Source: Delphinapterus leucas
Lineage: Eukaryota; Chordata; Mammalia; Artiodactyla; Monodontidae
DNA: 64,000 nt
Reading direction: 5' to 3'
Assembly: GCF_002288925.2 (NCBI RefSeq)
Contig: NW_022098031.1
Span: forward strand, 6,081,796 to 6,145,795
This document shows positions 36,513-46,111 of this stretch, one piece after another. Numbering within the stretch: position 1 is the first letter of the stretch; each line of letters opens with the position of its first letter. A program made the translations under genes and the position numbers. Below the pieces are notes generated by a model. It did no database searches. It saw only the letters and a program-made list of their open reading frames with translations, and was not told where the DNA came from.

Positions 36513-36872
36513 AAAAAAGGGCTAGAAATCTGCCCCATACCATCTTACGCACAGGGTCCATGATAAAAGTATAAGACAAATAATAAAGTTATCAGATGAC
36601 TTTAAACGTTTCTCATTACCCCTCCCCCACTTCAAGTCCTAAGCCTCAGAAGTTATCTCCTTTAATTTTTTGTTTGTTTCTAGTTTCTATGACTGTTACA
36701 ACAATTCTAATTAAAATGCATTCACCCGTATTTTTTCTGTCATCAGTCTCTATGCTTTGAAAGATTTGGAAAGTGGTTTCCCTGAAGTAATTTGTACACC
36801 TGTATACTTTCCAAAGTTTTATTTCCAGTGATACTAAATTTAAAATGTTTTCTGATGTTTATCTCTATTTAT
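36513..36872. other. Unique AT-rich sequence
   Basis: No gene or repeat recognised. Confidence 0.45.
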
Positions 36873-37245
36873 TCTTTTTAAAAATTGTATGTTACAGGTG
36901 TACAATATAGTGATTCACAATTTTTAAAGATTATACTCTGTTTATAGTTATTATAAAATATTGGCTATATTCCCTGTGTTGTATGATATGTCCTTGTAGC
37001 TTATTTTATACTTTATAGTTTGTACCTCTTAATCCCTACCCCTATATTGCTCCTCCCCCTTCTCTTCTCCACACTGGTAACTGCTAACTTGTTCTCTATA
37101 TCTGTGAGTCGGCTTCTTTCTTGCTATAGTCACTAGTTTGTTGTATTTTTTAGATTGCACATATAAATGATATCATACAGTATTTGTCTTTCTCTGTCTG
37201 ACCTTTTTCATTTAGCATAATGCCCTCCAAGACCAAGTCTCTATT
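36873..37245 (-). mobile_element. L1 3' end fragment, antisense
   Basis: In antisense: 'gttacaggtgtacaatatagtgattcac', tccctgtgttgtatgatatg, 'cttgttctctatatctgtgagtc', and 'gcacatataaatgatatcatacagtatttgtctttctctg', in the order of an L1 3' UTR and the last bases of ORF2. Confidence 0.8.
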
Positions 37246-37569
37246 TATTCATAAATCTCTATTTCTTTTTATTCCAAATCTTTTTATATCTTTTTATTCC
37301 AAATTTAAATAGATCTTTTTCTCATCTCTGTTTCATCAGGTGAGGAAATTAGCAATCTGCTAATGCCCTTTGCCACTTCTAATTCTCTACACTCAAACTT
37401 TTCTTTGCTATGTCATTCATTTTACAATACGAGGGAATGCTGGTTATTTGTTGTGACTCAGCTTTATTTCCACCCTTATGAACATTTCTATTACAATTAG
37501 ATTCTGCTTAGATTCTGCAAATGGAGGCAGTTAATGGGAGGAGGAAGGGATAAGATGTATTTTTCTGTT

Positions 37570-38095
37570 CCTGGTGGTCAGCATGGTATATCTTTTTCCA
37601 ACCTTTTACTTTTAACCTACCTGTGTTTTTATATTTAAAGCACATTTAAAGTTGACAGCATATGTTTGGATCTTATTTTTTGTGGAGTCTGACACTTTTT
37701 TTCCTCTAATTATAATAGTCTATATTTAACATAATTATTGATATGATGGAGATTTAATCTACCACCTTCCTATCTATTTAGCTTTTGTTTCATATGTATG
37801 TCTTTGTTCCTTTTACTTGGATTAATTAACAATAGTTTTGAATTTCATCTAGAATGTGTTGCTTAATTTCTAGATATTTGGGGACCTCCAGATATCTTTT
37901 AGGTGTTGTTTTCTAGTTTAAGCTTGTAGTTAAAGAACATGCTTTTAAAATTTTGAGGGCTTTTTTAATTGAACATTTGAAAATCGCTGTGTTCAGCTGT
38001 TACTGGGTCACACATTCTGAAAATATCCATTTGGTCGATTACCAATCTAATGTCCTTTAAGTATTCTATAGTTTTACTGATTTTCTGTCTGCTTG
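37570..38095 (-). mobile_element. Old L1M fragment, ORF2 region
   Basis: Antisense motifs include 'tatatttaaagcacatttaaag', 'ggtcacacattctgaaaatatcc', and ttttactgattttctgtctg at the right end, typical of old L1 internal sequence. Homology stops abruptly at about 38095, where GC-richer sequence begins. Confidence 0.6.
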
Positions 38096-39490
38096 TTCAA
38101 TGTAAAACCAAGAGAAGAGGTTTGAAGACTCAAAACATGACTGCCCCAAACTGTCCTTGGAGGCAGGAAACAGTTCTTACGACCTTGGCCTTCCTGTGAT
38201 GTGTGTACTCCCCCTGGCTGCAGGACCCAGCCTGAGTGGACAGGAGGAGCTGCTGGGATGAAGCCCTTCTTGGATGTTTGCTCCTGTATCAGCCTACCCC
38301 CCAGCCTCATTCATGGCCGGGACACTGACCTACATGGAACTCATCCTGGGGGAGGAGACAGCCCTTCCAGTCACAGGTCTCCTAGGAAGGCCTGGCTTCT
38401 CTAAGAGGATGGGCCTCGTGTTTAGATTTGTTCACATCCGAGACCTAGGAGAAGAGGCATCTTGAACGTGACCTACTCAGGCCACAGCTGGGGTCACTTT
38501 CAAAAAACATGGTTCAAGAGCCACAGACAAACTCATAGGCCTGGTGCAAATGTGACCTTGGAGATGGAAAATGTTTCCCAGTCCCTGAGAGCTTTGAGAC
38601 TTTCAGGCCAAATTCTCCCTGTGTGTTACAGCTATGGAAATAGGTTCCCATGGTCCAAAGAATTTAGCTGTTTATATAAAATGTATACCAAGTCCTACCA
38701 GGCCCTGTGTTAAATCCTGGAATATCCAGAAGAGTAAGACACTGCCCTGTCCTCGAGGGATTTGGAGACACACAGGAAACAAATGATTCCGCCAGAGCTG
38801 CTAAGAGTTGTAACAGAGTTGGTGAAAATGCTGTGGGAGCCAGAGGAGGTGGCGCTAATTCTGCAGGAGATCACAGGGATCCGAGAAATTCTGTGACACT
38901 TTCCAAAATAGGACTCAGAAGTAGGTTGGCCACCTCTACGGTGGAGATCATGGGTGCTGGTCATCGGGCCCAAGATGGCAGATTTAAGCCCAATGGTCAT
39001 TAGAAAGCCCACTACAGGGCTGGGAACAACATGCTGCCTGATGATGAATAAGCAGGGGACTTTTTTCCCCCTCTATGGATAGGTAGGTAAGTAGCTGGCT
39101 TTGAATAGCAAAACCACACTTCTGGGTAATGCTTCTGGTATTCCAATGCAATGCAGTTGGACACAGAATCCAATTCACATCACCCCCACCCAGACGATGC
39201 TGCAGTTCCCTCTGTGCTGCTGGAAAGGAGCCTAAAAGGATTAGGCTGCAGGAATGGCTTTTACCTTAGTTCAACAGTCTCCGCTTTAATGATATATTGC
39301 TTCCTCACCACGGTGGCTCATTTCTCCAAACGGCACATGAGATTGTCTACATCCTGTCCCAAGAGAGACAGCATTTTTCCTGATAGTGTGGGATTTTGCT
39401 TTCCCAAGACTGGGTTTTGTAATGTTTCTTGGCACTCTCCCAGGTGCAAGGGGCTCTCTAATATATGAGATTATAATTTTTAAAAAAACA
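38096..39490. other. GC-richer unidentified block with an L2 relic
   Basis: Composition rises visibly above the flanks for about 1.4 kb, with short open frames on both strands but none beyond about 105 codons and no domain I recognise. Bases 38685-38900 (ccaggccctgtgttaaatcc, 'gacactgccctgtcctcgaggg') look like an L2 3' end in antisense. A YY1-type caagatggc occurs at 38971-38979, and an A-run at 39481-39488. The block interrupts an old minus-strand L1M. It could be a retroposed transcript, an unrecognised LTR or ordinary unique sequence. Confidence 0.4.
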
Positions 39491-39739
39491 TCAAATTTGA
39501 TTTTGTGACCCAGGCTCTTCCATGTGACTTTCTGAGTTATCAACAACACACATTTCTGGTTTTAAAAAAAATGACTGCCCCTCTTCTTTTCTTCTATTAT
39601 TCTAATATCCTAATATTTCCTTCTAATACACATACTGTCACAGCGGTCATTGAGGCCCTGTTCATCTTTATCCAGTCTTTTTTCCACTCTGCTTCACTGC
39701 AGATATTTTCTATTTCTATGTCTTAATGTGTAGCAAGCT

Positions 39740-40366
39740 TCTATTCTGCATTTTCTAATCTGCCGTCAAGCTCATTCAGTGAATTTTCACTTCAGATATT
39801 GTAATTTCCGTATTTAGAAAGTCCACTTAGTCCTTTTTATAACTTCAATTTTTCTCTTCAGTAGTATGTTCATGTTTTCTTTTAAATACTTTTACATAGT
39901 GATAGATATTTTAATGCTCTTGTCTGTCAATTCTATTATCCCTCTTCTTTCTAGGTCTGTTTTTATTGACATTCTTTCCTTGTCACATAATTTTCTTGCT
40001 TCTTGCTATGGTTAGCATTCTTTTAAATTGTATGCTTAACATTATGACTCTGTTTCAGGGCTTTGAATTTTAACATGTAGGCAGTTAAATTACTGGTGGT
40101 TCTATTTGCTACTTTTGAGATTTGCTTTTAATATTAATTTAGTGGATCTTGGGTAGCCCTTATTACGAAAACAATTTAATCCCACTACTTAGGTGGTCTT
40201 GCTGTGGTCTCACCTAAATGTGCCTAGTGGTCAGTAGGGACACCTGTCTCTGTCTCTGGTTGATTGGAATTGTAGTGCTTTTTTGTGTGGGCTCTAGATC
40301 AGCTCACAGCCCTTCTGGTTGCTCAACCTTGTAGAGTTTCACCCCATGCATGTGTATTTTAGTAGC
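39740..40366 (-). mobile_element. Old L1M fragment, antisense
   Basis: The run 'cttcagatattgtaatttccgtatttagaaagtcc', 'ttgtctgtcaattctattatcc', ctaggtctgtttttattgac and 'gtgtgggctctagatcagctcacagccc' matches the upstream part of old L1M elements in antisense. It resumes after the LTR that follows. Confidence 0.6.
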
Positions 40367-40706
40367 TGTGATGGTTAATTTTACATGTCAACTTGGTTAA
40401 GCTGTAGTACCTAGCTATTTAATGAAACACTGATTTAAGTTTTGCTGTGAAGGTATTTTATAGAAGTAGTTAATATCTACAATTAGTTGACTTTAGTTAA
40501 AAGAGATTGATAATGTGGGTGGATCTCATCCAATTAATTGGAAGCCTTAAGAGCAAAATCAGATTTTCTGGAGAAAAATAAATTCTGCCTCAAAGCCATA
40601 GTGTCAACTCTTGCTTTAGTTTCCAGCCTTCCAGACTGCCTACAGTTTCAAACTTGCCTGCCCCCAGAATCACACGAGCCAATTTCTTAATTCCTTAAAA
40701 TGTCTG

Positions 40707-40740
<34 letters not shown>

Positions 40741-40799
40741 ATCCCTCCATCTATCTCCTATTGGTTCTGATTCTCTGGACACATCTGACTGATAATCTA
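40367..40799 (+). mobile_element. ERVL-type (MLT2-like) solo LTR
   Basis: It begins tgtgatggttaattttacat, continues 'gtcaacttggttaagctg', gataatgtgggtggatctca and 'ccaattaattggaagccttaagag', and ends 'cctattggttctgattctctgg'. That order is characteristic of MLT2-type LTRs. There is no internal region, so it is a solo LTR, and a TATC microsatellite has grown near its 3' end. Confidence 0.8.
40701..40742. repeat. (TATC)n microsatellite
   Basis: About nine tetranucleotide units lie inside the LTR, preceded by tgtctgtc, in the AT-rich stretch that often carries simple repeats in this LTR type. Confidence 0.95.
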
Positions 40800-40883
40800 T
40801 AAATATTCCAGGGGCTGGAACATGGGAGTTTCTGTAGAGTAATCTATAAATATTCCAGGGGCTGGAACATGGGAATTTCTGAA
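40793..40883. repeat. 47-bp tandem duplication at the LTR edge
   Basis: A unit starting taatctataaatattccagg occurs at 40793-40839 and again at 40840-40883, nearly identical. The first copy starts within the last bases of the LTR. Confidence 0.95.
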
Positions 40884-40899
40884 ACTTTTTTTCTTTACA

Positions 40900-41470
40900 A
40901 TTCCCTCCTTTCTGGAATTCTGTGCTGCAAATTCCAGCTGCCTCAGCATCCATGAAATCCAGTCTCTGGCCCCTCAGTTAAACAAGATTGCATGCTCTGC
41001 TTAGCCTCTCCTTGCTCATTCATTTCTCCAGGCAGAATTCTGGGGCAATTGCAGGGTTCACTTCATTTATTTCTCTTGTTCAGTGATCATGGTTCTGCAC
41101 TGCCAGTTGTCCATAACTGAAAGATGTTTTATACATTTTGTCATTTTTTTCTGGTTGTTTACAATATGAAGTTAAATTCAGTCCTTCCTTTCTTTTAAAT
41201 TTATTTATCTGTTTATTTATTTAAAAGTTTTTAGAATTTTATATTGGAGTATAGTTGATTAACAATGTTGTGTTAGTTTCAGGTGTACAGCAAAGTGATT
41301 CAGTTATACATATACATCTATCTATTCTTTTTCAAATTCTTTTCCCATTTAGGTTGCACACACTGCTATATTTAAAATAGGTAACCAACAAGGACCTACT
41401 GTATAGCACAGGGAACTCTGTTCAATACTCTGAAATTCAGTTCTTACTCCACGGTGAACGGAAGCTTGTC
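40900..41470 (-). mobile_element. Old L1M 5' region, interrupted by a small L1
   Basis: Antisense blocks 'gaaatccagtctctggcccctcag', ttaaacaagattgcatgctc, 'tccaggcagaattctggggcaattgcagggttcac' and 'ctggttgtttac' are the 5' part of an old L1M. After the insert at 41190-41432 it finishes with ctccacggtgaacggaagc. Confidence 0.65.
41190..41432 (-). mobile_element. Minimal twin-primed L1 insertion
   Basis: Bases 41205-41354 are an L1 3' end in antisense (ggagtatagttgattaacaa to 'ttcccatttaggtt'). Bases 41355-41432 are the adjoining upstream L1 segment in sense (gcacacactgctatatttaa to 'caatactctg'). Target duplications aaattcagtccttcct (41174-41189) and aaattcagttcttact (41433-41448) agree at 14 of 16 positions. 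The whole insertion is only about 243 bp. Confidence 0.85.
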
Positions 41471-42171
41471 TCTGCATCTTCAACATTAGCAAGGCAAAAA
41501 CTCAGTCAATTAAGAATCTCCATTTAAAAATCATATTGGAAAAGCTTCTATTTCATAAGGAAATAGACATTCATTGCTCTGATTTCAGTAAACTAGAAAT
41601 AGAAAAATTTCATATATAGGCACTCTTCTTGTATGTTTGCATCGCAATTTATTTTTACACAGAGGTTGTCTTCCGTTTTGATCTCAGCTAGTGTATAATC
41701 AATCTTTTTTCTGTTTGTGTACTGTCTTGGTAGGGAGTCTTAGTAAATCATGGGTGCATTGAAAGGTCACAACCAGTGTTTTTTTAATATGTTATTTTAT
41801 ATTTGCTCAGAACCATGATTTTTGGGCATTCTTGACAAAAGTAATAGATCTCTCATCTCTGCACAGCGATAGGACTGGTCAGCTACTTGTTTTATAGATT
41901 TATTGTTTTGGGACATCAACTTGCCATAAGGTTGAAAAAAAATTCCTTTCTGAGTCTAATAGTATAATTCCCATTCACTCCCCTTCTTACCACTTTTCTG
42001 GGCTAATGAGTTTATTCAGAACATTGCCCCCTGTGTTCACATACTGCTGCTTCTTTTCTTCTTTTATTGATTCATTTCAGGTCTAGTATAAGTGGAAAAT
42101 TACTCCTTTCACAGCATTAAATTTTCGTATTGTTTTTTCCATTTCAGTAACTATATGATGGATGTAAGACT

Positions 42172-42221
42172 TAGTTTCCTTTTTATGTAATAATGATAGT
42201 TTCCTTTCTATGTAATAATGA
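42172..42221. repeat. 25-bp tandem duplication
   Basis: The unit beginning tagtttcctttttatgtaat occurs at 42172-42196 and 42197-42221 with one difference. Confidence 0.95.
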
Positions 42222-42583
42222 TTGAGTTGCATATAATGGGCAAATAGAAAATGTTTTATACAAAATGGCCTAATGGAAGTACTTTTCCTTGTTTAAAAAA
42301 CACAGTATCTTCCATTTTTCCATCTACTTGATGCTGTTTCTCAACTCTCAATTTAGCTCTCCCTGGTGGGAGTCATCATTTGCTCTTGGCAAGCAGAAAG
42401 ACTGCAACAAAGTCATTTAGTTTCTCCCATTTTCTTTATCCCATATTTTTGAAGTCACCTCTGTAATGAGATGGTTGTAAAGGCTATTTCGTTTGCATTC
42501 TCCAATGCTATTTTTGTTGTCGTTGTTCTGCAGTATTTTCCTATGTACCTTGTACTCTATTTGAATCCTAGGTTAAAACTTGG

Positions 42584-42588
<5 letters not shown>

Positions 42589-42628
<40 letters not shown>
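42589..42628. repeat. (GT)n microsatellite
   Basis: Twenty uninterrupted GT units, the longest perfect dinucleotide tract in the window and so likely polymorphic. Confidence 0.97.
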
Positions 42629-42631
<3 letters not shown>

Positions 42632-43059
42632 GTAGATGTATTCTCTCTCTATCATGACTAGAGCAGTTGTAACTTGACAAATATTTATGAATCTTGAAGA
42701 ATATGGTTACTGTACGACCATGATTGGTATGACATTAGTAACTTTGATAATTATATTAATATTATTAAAACATAGTAAGTTAATATGAGATTGGATGTCA
42801 TTGTTATCTAGTGCATTGCTTACTTTTAATTTTGTGGTTATCTTATTACAAAAAATAAATTAGTTGAGGACTTTCAAAGAATGCTACTCAAAAAATGTTT
42901 GCTTCATTTTGTTCCCTCAGCACCAATGAGAGTGCAAGATAGTGACTGTTCAGTAAGTAGTATTTACAATCAATGAGATCACTTGAAACATTTTTAACAG
43001 TATGCTGGAAATAGTTTGTTGTGATTTTAACATATCTTCACATTAAGTAGTCAATATTT

Positions 43060-43219
43060 GGGGGACTTATCTGGTGGACCAGTGGTTAGGACTCTGTGCT
43101 TCCACTGCAGGGGCACAGCTCTGATCCCTATTCAGGGAACTGAGATCCCACATGTGGCGTGGCCAAAAATAAATAAATAATAATAATACCTGGTAAATAA
43201 ATATATATTATTTTTAAAA
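43060..43219 (+). mobile_element. Short tRNA-derived SINE (Bov-tA/CHR type)
   Basis: It begins gggggacttatctggtggac, contains 'gcttccactgcaggggcacagc' and ctgatccctattcagggaac, and ends gtggcgtggccaaaaata plus a long A/T tail. The target duplication is agtagtcaatattt (43046-43059) and agtaataaatattt (43220-43233), 12 of 14 identical. Confidence 0.9.
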
Positions 43220-43257
43220 AGTAATAAATATTTTATAGTTAGAATAGTGCCAGTCCA

Positions 43258-43280
43258 ATATATATATATATATATATATT
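43258..43280. repeat. (AT)n microsatellite
   Basis: About 11 AT units run directly into a T tract. Confidence 0.9.
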
Positions 43281-45238
43281 TTTTTTCTTTATCACACAGC
43301 ATTTCACTTGGCTGGCATTCCTTTTAATACAAAACCTGAAACTATTTCTCTCTGAAACCCTGTCAACATTAAATTCAGGACTTTTATGTATATTGCTTAA
43401 AACAAATAACTCACTCTTGTAGATGAGTTCATTTTTTTTTAAAGTGAACTTTAAAGATCAGATTTATTTGGAGAAAACAAAAAAACCCACAACCTAAAGG
43501 ATGGGATTTTACATCTCAAGACATCTCCCAGGTATTAAGTCTACAGATTACAAATCATTTTCATAGAGGATATTTTTGTACAAATTTTACATGTATTGAG
43601 GAGCGGGTCATAAATCCCTGTTTGTTTTAACAGGGTGGCAGGGTAGAGGAATGGGGGAAAAAACAACTTTTTTGGACACATCTATTTGGAAGCAGACATG
43701 AAGAGGGCAAACCCTACTTTTTCATCATCTATAGCAAATGGTTAAAAAAAAATACCCTCTCAACCTTGGGTATCTCTAAAAGTCACTTCCTAGCTACTAC
43801 CCACTCCAAGCCAATTATTTAAAGTTACTTCACTTGGTATGTCTTTTATGTCCACTGGGTAATTGATTCATTATGCTCACTGCTGCAGCACTCATAAACC
43901 AACACCCCTGCATGGCTGTAAAGGGTCTAACCTAGGACTGATGCGAGAAGAGACCAAGATGTCTTTTCTCTGCAGGTACCAATATTGCCTGTAAGGACAC
44001 CATTTGTTGAGCTGACAGTACCAAGGTGCACATAAAAGCAGGCAAGTAAAGCTACTTACTGTGTTGCAAGAGAAGCCAGGACCTTGTGAAATTGTTCTTC
44101 TCCATTATCATTTATTCTCTCAAGGGGATGCTAAAAAAACAGAACCAAAAAACCACACATTGGTCTAAGCCACATTATAAATCCAAATATTGGTGTGGGA
44201 TTTCACTTGGAGAGAAGGAAACTTTTGTTTTTTAAAAAGCCCCTCAAACCCCAATCAAGGTTGTAAGAAAGGCTCCCAATTTAACCACCCTCGCTCACCA
44301 CCTAAGACTGGTAATTCTAAAGTTTTCTGAGGTGTAAAAGGGGTCAAAGCAGCAGGAGCATGAATGGCTGGAGGGAAGGAGTGTCAAAGCATGAAGGAGG
44401 CAAGATTTGCTTGAGAAAAAGCAGTGATGATTCCTCATTGGACAGCTCCCAGGGGCTCTAGAGAATGCTTAGGAGTTCAAGTATGTGACTTAAGTAGAAG
44501 CTGCCTGTAGGAAGGTTAACAGGAAAAAGTAGCATGATGAACATAAGATGATGACAAGAGTCTAAATTTTTAAAGCTTTAAGATTTCAACAGAATGTGGA
44601 TATATTTGAACTTTCAGAAGGGATAGTGTTTAAGAAAGGGTGAAACCAGGACACATAAAAGACCTGGGAATTCCCACAACCCCTAAGTGCTTCCTGCTCC
44701 AGGAGGTAAACGATTATGTGTTTACTGGAGGTCATACCATTTTCCCTGTTACCAGTGCAAAATAATTCATCAAATCCCCAAGCTTCTTTTCAAATCACGA
44801 TTTCCCCATTTACTTTGGTCACCAAACAGTCCTATTCTTCAGTGGTCTGTAGACTCACTCCCACCTACCCCCCTGGGGGGCACAAATGAAGGAACTCCCC
44901 CTTAGGCTGGCCCCAGTAACTCAGAATTAAATAAGAGGTGGGGCTGGCAGCCTCCTAGAGACTAAAACAACATCAGAGACTAAACCTACCTTGCCAAGAA
45001 TGGAGAATTTATTCAGATACTGTTTGCTAATTCATGTATGCCACAACAGGATAAGAATTAAAGGTAGAAACCTCACACTCTTCCTTATACCTGCCTACTG
45101 CCCAACTAGATTCCAGACACTGCATCACTATCACTGCCATCTTGCTAAACGGAGGCCCCTAGGCACTAATCACACAGGCAACTGCACGTGTCATAAAAAT
45201 GCACCACAACTTTAAACTTACAGCATTAAAAGCTGTAC

Positions 45239-45495
45239 AGGGCTTTCCTGGTGGCGCAGTGGTTGAGAGTCCGTCTGCCAGTGCAGGCGACACGGGTTGG
45301 TGCCCCGGTCCGGGAAGTTCCCACATGCCGCGGAGCTGCTGGGCCCGTGAGCCATGGCCGCTGAGCCTGCGCGTCCGGAGCCTGCGCGTCCCGAGCCTGC
45401 GCGTCCCGAACCTGCGCGTCCGGAGCCTGCGCGTCCGGAGCCTGTGCTCCGCAACGGAAGAGGCCACAGCAGTGAGAGGCCCGCGTACCGCAAAA
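45239..45495 (+). mobile_element. CHR SINE, short form, with internal 15-bp expansion
   Basis: It has the head ggctttcctggtggcgcagt, the CpG-rich core and the end agtgagaggcccgcgtaccg plus an A tail. The target duplication is aaaagctgtac (45228-45238 and 45496-45506). Between core and end, five 15-bp units of the gagcctgcgcgtccg type lie in tandem at 45363-45437, where the other copies here have one. The minus-strand frame therefore reads a spurious RAGSG-type repeat. Confidence 0.95.
45363..45437. repeat. 15-bp minisatellite (5 units) inside a SINE
   Basis: Units gagcctgcgcgtccg, gagcctgcgcgtccc, gagcctgcgcgtccc, gaacctgcgcgtccg and gagcctgcgcgtccg lie end to end, followed by the SINE's own diverged half-unit gagcctgtgctccgc. 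Confidence 0.97.
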
Positions 45496-46111
45496 AAAAG
45501 CTGTACGTTTCTCTCTGGCTACATTTGTGATTCTCCAGTTAGTTCAATATTTTAAAGGCTGCAGCAGCATACAAAAGAATTTCATTTTGTTTCTTTTTTA
45601 AAAAAAAAAAAGTTTAGAAAGGTATCCAGGAGATGGTGAGTTTTATTTTGTCTTGTCTGGATAGAGGTTTGATTTGCTCTCGAATGTTCCAGGGTGGTGA
45701 GAGACTAGGAGAAAGCACAGAATGCAGAGGTCTATTCGGTGTAATCTTCTCCCTCATTTTCATCTTCACCATCAACGGCAAGAGCAGCATACTTGCTTGC
45801 AGAACTGAACTTAGAGGCTGGATTTTCTTCAGCTTTCTTTGGCTCAGGTGCAGATCTGGAGTCTTGATCCTTTTTGCCATCTTTCCTATCTGACTCCTTC
45901 CAGAGGTCTTTGTTCCCTCCATCTCCTGGACCACGGCTGGAATTTCCACTTTGGCCTTTTGGGGCACTCACCCCATCTACTTTATTTTCATCTTTCCTTA
46001 CGGGTCCTTCCTCAGATGGTTGAGCTGGAACTACTTTTCCTCCACCACTTGTAGGGGACTGCTGCTCTGTGTCTGAGCTCTGAGATCGAGCAGGAGGCTT
46101 AGAACTTCGCT

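Larger units (their letters stand above)
41471..43045. other. Unique AT-rich sequence with simple repeats
   Basis: No gene is recognised. It contains a 25-bp tandem duplication and a GT microsatellite, listed separately. Confidence 0.5.
43432..46111 (-). pseudogene. EIF4B: Processed pseudogene of EIF4B, 5'-truncated
   Basis: eIF4B is a translation initiation factor that stimulates the eIF4A helicase. On the minus strand, 46109-45732 is open for 125 codons plus TAG and matches the eIF4B C-terminus. Visible segments include RSSKPPARSQSSDTEQQ, ESDRKDGKKDQDSRSAPEP and ASKFSSASKYAAL, ending in an acidic tail (GEDENEGEDYTE). A 3' UTR of about 2 kb follows, with AATAAA at 43468-43463 and a 9-base poly(A) at 43440-43432. 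No introns are seen, homology stops abruptly at about 46111, and a SINE sits in the UTR (45239-45495). The upstream four-fifths of the protein is absent, so this is a dead retrocopy. I found no convincing target duplication. The alternative, a genuine terminal exon of the gene, is less likely given the tail. Confidence 0.85.

Noticed and set aside
43432..43440. A target duplication for the EIF4B retrocopy
   Set aside because: Flanks gatgagttca (left) and tgttaaatagtcaa (right) share only scattered bases; no duplication could be defended.
45218..45493. Minus-strand ORF with a repeating RAGSG-type peptide
   Set aside because: It is a translation of the 15-bp repeat inside the CHR SINE, and its frame starts and ends in flanking non-coding sequence.
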